A stretch of 27,266 bases of DNA, from positions 17,901 to 45,166 of the forward strand of contig BJOX01000368.1 in NCBI GenBank assembly GCA_009731375.1, read 5' to 3'. The notes under the pieces are model-generated. The model was not told the origin of the DNA, ran no database searches, and saw only the letters and a list, made by a program, of their open reading frames with translations. The translations under genes were made by a program, and so were the position numbers. This document shows, piece by piece, positions 19,329-27,266 of this stretch (positions within the stretch are counted from its first letter, which is position 1; each line of letters opens with the position of its first letter). The DNA comes from Paulinella micropora (Eukaryota; Cercozoa; Imbricatea; Euglyphida).

Positions 19329-20005
19329 CATGACATACATGCATATACATACATATACATACATGCATATATACATACACACACATACATACATGCATAC
19401 ATACATACATACACACATACACACATACACATATATACATACATACATACATACATACACACATACACACATACATACATATATACATACATACATACAT
19501 ACATACACAGTATTACATACATACATACATACATACATATACATACATACATACATACATACATATACATACATACATACATACATACATACATACATAC
19601 GTACGTACGTACGTACATACGTACATACATACATACATACATACATACATACATACATACATGCATGCATGCATGCATGCATACATATATTACATGCATT
19701 GATTAATTCATTCATTCATTCATTCATTCATTCATTCATACATACATACATACATACATACATACATACCGTACATACATACATACATACGTACATACAT
19801 ACATACATACATAACAACATAACAACATAACATAACATAACATAACATAACATAACATAACATGGCATAACATGGCATACATACATGACATACACACATG
19901 ACATACACACATGACATACACACATGACATACACACATGACATACATACATACATGCATGCATGCATACATACATACATACATACATACGTACATATATA
20001 AATAA

Positions 20006-20036
<31 letters not shown>

Positions 20037-20340
20037 CATACATACATACATACATACATACATACGTACGTACGTACGTACGTACGTACGTTACGCACGT
20101 AAATACATACATACATACATACATACATACATACACACATACAGGCATACAGGCATACATGCGTACATACATGTACATGCATGCATGCATACATACATAC
20201 ATACATACATACATGCATACGTACATACATATATGTATATACATATGTATATATATATATATACATATGTATATATATATATAATATTATATATATTTAA
20301 TATTATATATATATATATATATTTTTCATACATAACATAC
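19206..20340. repeat. CATA-rich satellite (right arm, part 2)
   Basis: CATA repeats with blocks of (ATTC)n (19704-19738), (CATAA)n (19811-19872), CATGACATACACA (19884-19945), (TACG)n (20065-20090) and TATA (20230-20325). Several of these are reverse complements of blocks in the left arm. Confidence 0.92.
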
Positions 20341-20612
20341 ATACGTTACATACTACCCCATAGTAGTAAATTACTCATCTTAGTACAGAATCATCGGTCC
20401 CAATACCAGGCGTAGAATTAGTAGGAGTAGTAGTTGTTATGCGGTTCATGGTAGTAATAGTGGTGGTATTTTATGAATGTAGTAGTGGCGGTTGTGATGG
20501 TGATGCAGTGACAGTAGAAGTAGCTGCAGTAGTAGGTCTGTCTGTTTGTATATATCTATGTGTGTATGCAAATATATTTCTTCATATATGTCTGTATGTC
20601 CATACGGAGGAC
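20341..20612. promoter_or_regulatory. 5' flank of the RING gene
   Basis: Non-satellite sequence rich in GTAGTAG/GGTGGT motifs, between the satellite and the RING gene start codon. It should contain the promoter and 5' untranslated region. The frame is open upstream to an in-frame ATG at 20439, but that extension is low complexity. No specific element is identified. Confidence 0.3.
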
Positions 20613-22289
20613 ATGCAGATGTCGCAGAGCGGGCAAGGTGAAGCAAGCTCGAGCGCGATGCAAGTGGATATTAACCTGGCACGCTGGGATCCCTTCAGCA
20701 AGATATACGAGTCCTTCATCTGTTCCATCTGCCTCGAAGACTTCACTGACGTGCATATGACCGAATGCGGCCACAATTTCTGTGAGGTGAGTGCCGAGTT
20801 TTCGCACCTAAATTGTGCTGATATGGATACGCACAATACTATTCTCAGGCATGCATTCGTGAGTCGCTGGACCGTCGGCACTACTGCCCGCTCTGCCAAC
20901 GCGAGACGACAGCGGATCAACTTCGGAAAAACCACACCATGGACGCACTGCTTCACCAGATCAAAGAACAGAAGGAGCAACTCATCCAAAATTATGTTCA
21001 GGAGCAAGTTCGAGCTGCGGCATACCGGAACGGCATTGGTGACACACAAGGCAATCGAGAGCTGTCTCCAATCGAGGCTCTTTTTCAAAAGCACACGAAG
21101 CGTGGTTTGATGGAGTTTGAGATATACATGCAACAATTGCGTGGGCAGTACGAGGCCCGGCAGAGCGAGCTCAGTGTACGATATCAAGACAGACTCAGCA
21201 CTTTGCAAGCCAGGCGCCATGTTGAGTTCAAAATGCTTGTTGACCAGGACCAGAATTCAGTTGCAGGAGGAAACTCCCTGTCTGAACCAGGCTCCTCACC
21301 TGCCTTGATGCGCAGTCAGAGCGTAGAGAACGCCCGAGAGGCTGCGGAAGCTTTGAAATCCAACTACCAGAAAGAGGTTCACTTCTGTTTATATTAGACA
21401 GGAAAAGAAACGGCTGCAGAAAAATTACATCAAAGGAGCTATTTAAACGAAGGGGGAAGGGGGGGGGGGGGGGAAAAAAAAAAAAAANNNNNNNNNNNNN
21501 NNNNGGGGGGGGGGGGGGGGGGGGGGGGAACAGAAAGAAAGAAGGAAGCAAGAAAGAAAGCAAGAAAGAAAGCAAGAAAGCAAGAAAGAAAGCAAGAAGG
21601 AAAGCAAGAAAGCAAGAAAGAAAGCAAGAAACTAGCAGCTTCTCTTCTCTTCTCTTCTCTTCTCTTCTCTTTTTCAGAGCACAGAGCTCAAGACGTGGTT
21701 CGACCGAGCGGAGGAAAGCCTTCTAGCAGCTTACGATCAGCACATGGCAGCAGTCATTCCTTCACCGCACTTGCTGCCTATTAAGTGCTCGCTAGTAGTG
21801 CATCCAGCCTTGGACCAGATGCTGCCCCTTCGCTGCGAAGCAACTCTTAAACCCACTGACACAGTTTCCACCGTACTCCAGATCCTAAAACAGAAAATCG
21901 CAGATGTGATTGGATTTGGAGAGGGTGTGAAAATAGCCTTGCGAAGGGCGCCGGGACAAATGGAAATGGTGCAGGGGTGCGCCTTGATAAGCGAGTTGGG
22001 ACTGCGGGCTGGGGCGGAATTCGTGGTGTCGGGAAATGTGCAGTTGCACAGCGTGGAGCCTCCCAAGTGTTTGACGGCCGTCTGGGAAACCGAAGCTCAG
22101 AAGCTGCAAGACTACTTTCGGTGCAAGACCTGCAATCTCAACTGGGTCTGCAAGGCCTGTTCTGAATATTGCCACAAAGATCACGAAGTTTGTGTTTTCA
22201 TGAAGGATCACAAGCCCAGCTTTGCTTGCTGCTACTGCATGCAGAAGAGGAAGTGCAAGATTCAGAATAGCAGAAATCAGGGAAAGTGA
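20613..22289 (+). CDS. RING / coiled-coil / UBR-box-like putative E3 ubiquitin ligase
   Basis: Three exons, 20613-20786, 20849-21376 and 21678-22289 (TGA), joined in phase 0, give 437 residues. The RING finger is split by intron 1: C37-SI-C40, then C52-G-H54-NF-C57, C60 and C71-PL-C74 (C3HC4). It is followed by a charged helical stretch (about 95-232) rich in Gln/Glu/Arg, probably coiled coil. Residues about 265-360 resemble a ubiquitin-like fold (LKPTDTVSTVLQILKQKIAD, then ISELGLRAGAEFVV). The C-terminus (C383 on) reads VCKACSEYCHKDHEV and resembles the UBR box of UBR4-type proteins. RING proteins recruit E2 enzymes and UBR boxes bind N-degrons, so ubiquitin ligase activity is inferred. The start at 20613 was chosen because upstream sequence is low complexity. 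Donor 2 (GTTCAC) is weak. Confidence 0.75.
21441..21660. repeat. Poly(G)/poly(A), 17-N gap and GAAA/TTCTC repeats in intron 2
   Basis: The second intron of the RING gene contains G- and A-homopolymers around a short gap (21488-21504), then GAAAGCAA repeats and TTCTC repeats leading into a polypyrimidine acceptor (TTTTCAG, 21671-21677). Confidence 0.85.
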
Positions 22290-23104
22290 GGTAGCAATGT
22301 AGAAAAAGTTTTATTGGATCACTGACGCCGCCATTCATTCATAGCCACTAACTTATGCTCGCCTTGTTCCCATTCCTTTCATCCCTACGAAAGGCATGCA
22401 GTGAGTTCCTTCTTTCATCGTCCCGTTTATCAGTTTTCTTGTTTCCTTTCTTGCTGACCCTACTTTTCCTCGCAGTCCTTTATCCTCTTGGTCCGCTTGG
22501 ACCTCAGCACCTCCTGATTTATCATACCCGTTTCCTCGCTTCATAGCTCCTTGCTTTACCTTTTAATCAAGTCCTATCCTTGTTTTTTCCTGTATCAAAT
22601 CTCCCTCTCAGGTCGTCCCTCTTTGTCTCTCCTCGTATTTATTTCTCCCGCTCGTATTCTGCCTTTGGTTGTTGGCCCTTTTATTCTTCTCTCTTTATGC
22701 TTTTCTTGTTATTGGCTTCTCCTCGCTTCATGTCTTTTCTTGGCTTCGCTTCTCCACTGAACGACCTTTTTAATAAACAAGAATCCTTGTCTTTCCTAGA
22801 GATGAAGTGGAAGCGTGAGAAGGCAAACACTAGTCAACTCAAGAAGGAAGTTAAAGTGAGACAAAAGGGGGGCAAAGATTAAAGAATAAACAGTATGCAA
22901 GCAAAATACAACGCCAATAAACACCAGGGATGGCGTGGAGGGCAGAGAAAATGAAAAGATGACATCGACACTTATGGCGGATCAAATAATTAGGCATAAC
23001 TCGAGTATCCAAACTTTTCATCGAATAAATGAATATATGTGTATCTCGGTATTGCTTGGTGCACTGAGCACGTTCCACTAATTGGGCAGTATGTTTCACC
23101 GGGC
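22290..23104. other. 3' flank of the RING gene, no gene recognised
   Basis: T-rich intergenic sequence. AATAAA-type polyadenylation signals occur near 22771, 22884 and 22916. No long terminal repeat could be recognised for the retroelement to the right, since only one end of it is in view. Confidence 0.45.
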
Positions 23105-23213
23105 CATAGGCAATCCCTTTGACTAAGAGGCAGCCTCCTAGGCAATCCCTTAGTGAATCCCTTTGACTAAGAGGCAGCCTCATAGGCAATCCTTTGACTA
23201 AGAGGCAGCCTCC
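23105..23213. repeat. 33-bp tandem repeat at the retroelement start
   Basis: Three copies of a unit containing CTTTGACTAAGAGGCAGCCT begin at about 23105, 23138 and 23181. The middle copy is longer, with an extra AGTGAATCCC. The last copy runs straight into the gag reading frame: its TAA (23199-23201) is the upstream in-frame stop. Confidence 0.85.
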
Positions 23214-23276
23214 GCACGTTTGGAGTTGGCAGAGTTAGAGAAGACCGACAGAGTTCTGACCAAGATCAGACTGTTG

Positions 23277-25055
23277 ATGGGTGCGTTACTGCACAAGGAG
23301 GCATGGAAGAGATGGATTCCTACCAAGGATCACTCTGTCCTTAAATCACTTAGTAACGCACCACCGGTCGCCAACAAAGCAGGTGTTGACCAATATGTGG
23401 AGAAATATAATTTTCTCAGATCTGCTTCTGAATTGGTGGCCTTTATCACTCATGCTCAAAAGCTGGTGATATCTGAGAAGAAGAAGGCGAAAGAGAATGA
23501 GGAGTTCGAGAAGACGATGAGACTGGAAAGAATGAAAGCAAAAGTGAGTGGTGCAAAGACACACCCTCCGACATATTTGACCCCACCAGCTCCTGCCCCA
23601 CCAGCCCCTGCACCCTCGGGCTCAACTACGGTGGTGGTCACAAACACGGAGAAGAAGGACAGACAGAACATCATAAATGCCTTCAAGGGGAAGAAAGGAG
23701 GAGTGGCAAGTCTCATGCTATATGCCAAGACGAGCTCAGACAAAGACTCTGATGCTTCGCTTTTGAGCAAGCTCAAAGAGATCAATGCATGCATGAAGGC
23801 TTTTCCTTGCGACAAAACGCAGTAATACGAGGCCCTTGTTACTGTTTTTGACCAATCTCTAGTCTCGGAGGGATTTGATCTGACACAGTACAAGTTTTTG
23901 AGAAAGAAGGAGGAGATTAAGAGAAACAATGCAACAGGCCTAGACGCTCAGTGTGAACTGGCGGTGGCCACACTCATTTCATATTTTCAATCTCATGGAT
24001 ACCAGCATCTCTGCACTGGTACTCTCATAGGATTTGAAATCTTTGAGACAGTGGCGATGAGTTTGAGGAGTGCTGTTGGCTTGGCGGCGACCCTTACGGA
24101 GGTAGTTTCCTCCTATGGGCTATTCTATGGCCGCAAGTCGATCATCCTCTATTTCTTTTCGGCGTTACACACAGTTAACCCGAGTAAGCTTACTCAGCTC
24201 ATACAACAATGCTCGACGTTTAGCTCAGTGAAGTCCAAGAACTTCCTCGAGACACACGTGTTCGAAAATACGGTTCAAAGCGTTGCTCCGTCAGCACTGT
24301 TTCAAGAAGTGATGAGTGCATGCTCAAACATGGACTCGCTCACGGAGGCACATACGGCACAGGCAGGCGGTGTACCTGTTGGCGCACAAGCCACGTACAC
24401 AAACAGAGTTGCCGGTTGGAAGAGACAGAGAGAGCCAGACCTGAAGACCGCATGTTGGAGGTGGTTCGCGGGCTTGCAGTGTAAGGCACAGATGGAGAAC
24501 AGAGACTGCTCTTTCAATCATGATAGGCAGAACCCAACAGCAAGGGCAAATTTTCTGAGCAGGACGGAAGGCAAGGAACCGGGCCTTTTCAATATGCTTC
24601 AGATTGCCGCTGTGAACGAAGGTTGGTATGCCAATATGTGTGATGATGAGGAGTTACGAGAGGCAATCATTACCTACATGAAGAGGATGAAGGAGAAGAA
24701 GGAGGAAAGGGAGAGACAAAAGAACTTAAAGGCCTCTCAAAGAGGACGAGAAGGAGGAGCAGGAGCAGGAGGAGGAGGAGGAGGAGGAGGAGGAGGACGA
24801 GGACGAGGAACATGGAGAGGAGCCTCGAGGTGGCAGGGAACCCCTCAGAGAGGAAGAGGAGGAGGTCGGGGATATACCCCTTATGGAGGGAGAGCTGTTC
24901 GAGCTCCAGCCCCCCCACCCAGAGGAGGAGGAGGCTCGTGGGCAAGCTCCAACCCAAATTTCGGTCGAGCTCAGGCCTACAACACTGCCTCGGAGACCGA
25001 TACGTCATCCTACCCGGACACTACTCAAGGTAATCGTTTCGAGGTGGTGGAATGA
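23277..25055 (+). CDS. Gag-like protein with CCCH finger, in-frame TAA
   Basis: The first ATG in the open frame is at 23277; the frame itself is open from 23202. Residues before the TAA at 23823 are largely helical and charged, with a Pro/Ala linker (PPAPAPPAPAPSG). The frame continues past the TAA with the same character to a TGA at 25053. In the second half is a C-x8-C-x8-C-x3-H finger (TGT 24453 to CAT 24521, starting CWRWFAGLQC and ending CSFNH), then a basic helix and a Gly/Arg-rich tail (about 24736-24960) of RGG type that should bind RNA. It has no CCHC knuckle. Position upstream of protease and the RNA-binding features support a Gag role; no capsid homology was recognised. Whether the TAA is a mutation or is read through is unknown. 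Confidence 0.6.
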
Positions 25056-26831
25056 CTGGAGGGGGAAGAAGAGAGGAAGGAGAAGACTGTGAAGTTTAAC
25101 CCTAAAGTCACAGTGCTTTCTAATGCTGTTGTGCAGACTGGGCCAACGCTTCCTCTATGTGAAAACAAAGATGTGGGTACACAGAGACTGCAGCCCCAAG
25201 GTAGTCTCATACCCGTTCATACAGCACGGTTACCAATGATAACTGATGCAAATAGGAAGGCGAGACTTGCGATGGAGGCGAGGAGGCCAATGGCAGACGT
25301 ATCGCCTCGGCCAAGCAAACAACCACGAACAGACTCAATGTCTACGGTCGCGGCGGGTGGCGAGCAAAAAGACAATGTGTGTACTCAAGTACCACAAGAC
25401 AATGTCGCTCAAATAGTAAACGCACCAGTACCGCAGAATAATAAAAATGTTAATGAGGTGAAGCAGGAGGAGAAGAAGGAGGAGTTGAAAAACTTAGAGA
25501 CAAGACTCCAAAATTTGGAACGTAAAGTTCTTGTTCTCGCAGCCAATATACACAGGCCCGATGCTCTGTGTTATACGGAACTTTATTGTGAAACATTGAA
25601 GACAATATTAAAAGTTGGTAATGATACGATGGCGAATATTAATATTGTCGGCAGGAAGTTTTTTAATCGATACCGGGACTGGGTGGACGGAAATATGAAA
25701 AAGTCAACGGGCACTCTCAAAGGAGTGAGCAGCCGGACGGATATCACGGGAATCATCACACTGACCTTTAAATTGAAATCCGCACGAGTATACCGTATGG
25801 ACCTCTATGTCGTCCCCGGTTACCACGGGTCAATATTACTATCGTATGACCAATTGGCTACGATGGGGGCTGTGATTGATTGCGCCGCACGGCGAGTGAT
25901 ATATGGAGTAAAAAGAGGAGAAGAGAACGATATTGATCCCTTCAACGCTACTGACTCTTATGAGGCTTATGAGCTGAGTCTAGCGACGGATCACAAAAAG
26001 ATGGCCATCGCACATGAGGCACTTGAGGTGTACGTTCACCCCCATGTCGTAAGACCGGATGAACTGTCCTGGACCGACAATTGGGAATCCCAAGTGTGCA
26101 CTGTCACAGTTCCGACATGCCATTGGGACAAAAAGTCTATTGATGACTTAATCGAGAAGCGAAAGGAGGAGATTATATGTGTCGCACAAAGAAGCCCGTC
26201 GTTGGCGAGATTCGCGGAAGGAGTAGGAACAGATGTCCATATTACTAACGGATACTGTTTCCATGCGAAAGTAGGAGAAGAAAAAAGGGAGGCGTTTGTA
26301 CCAAGGAGAACGGGGCGAATCCCGGATACTCCACCAGAAACTATTAAAAGTTTTATTACTGATTTCTGGGGTGACGAGCCCACGTGGCCGCGTTCACTGT
26401 CTGAAGTGAAGAAATGCTTACGGACTTTATTCGAAAATAATAAGCCGTATACTATTATCCTGCCATATAATGAGAAGGCGATATGGGCGCAGGAAATAAG
26501 GGACCGGCTTATTGATCATCCTATACCGGTACCCTCTCGCAAGCAACAGCTAGTGGTGGCTTGTCGTATGGGAACTCGTGAGCAGAGCAGTGCATACAAG
26601 CGGAAGCTCAGAGACCTCGACAAGTTGAAATTGATACCGCAAGCATTCACATGCTTTGATGGTTTTTACACCCGTAAAGCTCCTTTGCAATACGCGAGAC
26701 TCATTGACATGCTGGTGGAGCTCGGTAAAGATGATGAGCCGGACACGGTCACGTATGAAAAGACGGGCCTAGATGATGTCTCGGAAGAGGACTTAGGCTT
26801 GGAGGAGGACAGAGAACCCTCATCTATTTAA
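25056..26831 (+). CDS. Retropepsin-like ORF with unusual active site and unknown C-terminal half
   Basis: The frame follows the gag TGA in phase; its first ATG is at 25236. The N-terminal part is Gln/Asn-rich with a short coiled coil (KKEELKNLETRLQNLERKV). The retropepsin-like region follows: GNDTMANINIVGRKFFNRY (Asp codon 25623-25625), a GVSSRTDITG flap-like segment, then DLYVVPGYHGSILLSYDQLA and GAVID, which match the C-terminal conserved block (usually iLLGyDwL). The expected DTG triad reads DTM, so activity is doubtful. About 300 residues after it (25920-26831) match nothing I know and end in an acidic tail. Confidence 0.6.
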   Translation: MEGEEERKEKTVKFNPKVTVLSNAVVQTGPTLPLCENKDVGTQRLQPQGSLIPVHTARLPMITDANRKARLAMEARRPMADVSPRPSKQPRTDSMSTVAAGGEQKDNVCTQVPQDNVAQIVNAPVPQNNKNVNEVKQEEKKEELKNLETRLQNLERKVLVLAANIHRPDALCYTELYCETLKTILKVGNDTMANINIVGRKFFNRYRDWVDGNMKKSTGTLKGVSSRTDITGIITLTFKLKSARVYRMDLYVVPGYHGSILLSYDQLATMGAVIDCAARRVIYGVKRGEENDIDPFNATDSYEAYELSLATDHKKMAIAHEALEVYVHPHVVRPDELSWTDNWESQVCTVTVPTCHWDKKSIDDLIEKRKEEIICVAQRSPSLARFAEGVGTDVHITNGYCFHAKVGEEKREAFVPRRTGRIPDTPPETIKSFITDFWGDEPTWPRSLSEVKKCLRTLFENNKPYTIILPYNEKAIWAQEIRDRLIDHPIPVPSRKQQLVVACRMGTREQSSAYKRKLRDLDKLKLIPQAFTCFDGFYTRKAPLQYARLIDMLVELGKDDEPDTVTYEKTGLDDVSEEDLGLEEDREPSSI

Positions 26832-27036
26832 TGCTGAGAAATGACTCAATCATGTTTTGTTAAAAATATGTTATATTTAAAGAACTAGTGAAAGATCACC
26901 ACCACAATTTTCTGGTTGAGATTCACCAATGTTACCAATCAGGTCCTGCAACTGAACCGTGCGCGCCGGCTATTTTCCAATCAAAACCTCACAGTAAGTA
27001 TGCATATTTTTCTTTCAACTCAAGCAACATAAGCAG
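26832..27036 (+). other. Spacer between protease ORF and pol ORF
   Basis: About 205 bp between the TAA at 26829 and the next ATG. It contains stops in all relevant frames, so the pol ORF must start separately, be re-initiated or be spliced to. A donor-like ACAGTAAGTATG at 26991 is present. Confidence 0.4.
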
Positions 27037-27266
27037 ATGTCTGATGAAGATTTTCAAGCGGCGGCGCGGAAAATATTGGAAGAAGGAGTAGGCACGGAGA
27101 AGGAGAAGGAGCTTTTAAAAGCCAAATTAGAGGCGAACAAGGAAATTTTTGACCCTCCACATGCAGGTGGTGTCAAGCCTGAAGATTTCACTGCGGTTAT
27201 TTACAAAATACCGGGTGCGGAGCCGTCACCGGCACCACGAAGGGCAAATTTGAATATACATGAGGC
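27037..27266 (+). CDS. Start of pol-like ORF, cut by the window edge
   Basis: ATG at 27037 opens a frame (MSDEDFQAAARKILEEGVGT...) that stays open to the right edge, 76 codons. The segment LLKAKLEANKEIFD, then YKIPGAEPSPAPRRANLN, resembles the lead-in to Ty3/gypsy-type reverse transcriptase, in which an LL..Y.diF motif is followed by a 'pGa.P....R' motif. No catalytic motif is in view, so assignment depends on the sequence beyond the window. Confidence 0.45.
   Translation, partial: MSDEDFQAAARKILEEGVGTEKEKELLKAKLEANKEIFDPPHAGGVKPEDFTAVIYKIPGAEPSPAPRRANLNIHE

Larger units (their letters stand above)
23202..27266 (+). mobile_element. Retroelement: gag, retropepsin-like ORF, start of pol; runs off the edge
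   Basis: One continuous reading frame from 23202 to 26831 is broken by only two stops (TAA 23823, TGA 25053) and encodes a Gag-like then a retropepsin-like protein. A further ORF starts at 27037 in another frame. The order gag, protease, then a segment resembling the lead-in to a Ty3-type reverse transcriptase supports an LTR-retrotransposon-like element. Reverse transcriptase motifs and LTRs are outside the window or unrecognised. Confidence 0.7.

Noticed and set aside
17353-20063. His/Thr/Tyr/Ile-rich ORFs on both strands
   Set aside because: Translations of CATA repeats, the mirror of the TATG case.
20439-20612. N-terminal extension of the RING protein from an upstream ATG
   Set aside because: The extension is Val/Cys/Tyr-rich low-complexity sequence next to the satellite; the ATG at 20613 gives a protein with normal composition.
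23105-23213. CRISPR-like regular repeats
   Set aside because: The three units are contiguous apart from one small insertion, with no unique spacers, and the genome is eukaryotic.
23823-25055. Reassigned nuclear stop codons as the explanation for in-frame TAA and TGA
   Set aside because: CCT8 ends at TAG and the RING gene at TGA at homology-consistent positions, and the protease ORF ends at TAA, so general reassignment is not supported. Readthrough or mutation is more likely.

Overview
The window is nuclear DNA of a eukaryote. It shows spliced genes with GT-AG introns, a tRNA-derived SINE, remnants of LTR retrotransposons and an extreme load of microsatellites. No prokaryotic gene organisation is visible. 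The CCT8 homologue is clearly recognisable but much more diverged from the human protein than I would expect for a vertebrate or other well-known animal. A unicellular relative of animals or another protist is my guess; I cannot name the organism. Four runs of N (6653-6662, 7107-7521, 10520-10964, 21488-21504) mark assembly gaps, all beside homopolymers or GA repeats.

Layout. Positions 1-350 hold two head-to-tail tRNA-derived SINE units with (ATT)n tails on the minus strand. Positions 845-3224 hold a decayed Ty1/copia-type element on the minus strand (zinc knuckle, protease, integrase pieces), broken by a MITE-like inverted-repeat insertion and AT-rich satellites. Positions 3963-12879 hold a chaperonin gene, CCT8 (TCP-1 theta), on the minus strand. 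I could place 18 exons; one further small exon should lie in the 445-bp gap and the first coding exon was not found. Its introns carry CTATAT, GA and CATA microsatellites and an 86-bp palindrome. Positions 13040-20340 are almost entirely tetranucleotide satellite, TATG-rich on the left and CATA-rich on the right, switching strand around a 0.7-kb unique island at 16.5-17.2 kb.

Positions 20613-22289 (plus strand) hold a complete three-exon gene for a compact putative E3 ubiquitin ligase: RING finger, coiled coil, a ubiquitin-like segment and a C-terminal UBR-box-like zinc finger. Positions 23202 to the right edge hold a retroelement on the plus strand: a Gag-like protein with a CCCH finger and Gly/Arg-rich tail, a retropepsin-like protein and the start of a further ORF resembling the entry into a Ty3-type reverse transcriptase. 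Gag and protease share one reading frame interrupted by only two stop codons (TAA, TGA), which is the most notable feature of the window.

The two host genes are unrelated in sequence: CCT8 is a subunit of the cytosolic chaperonin, and the RING protein probably acts in ubiquitin transfer. Their outward-facing orientation is separated by the satellite block. Everything else is repeat or mobile-element material.
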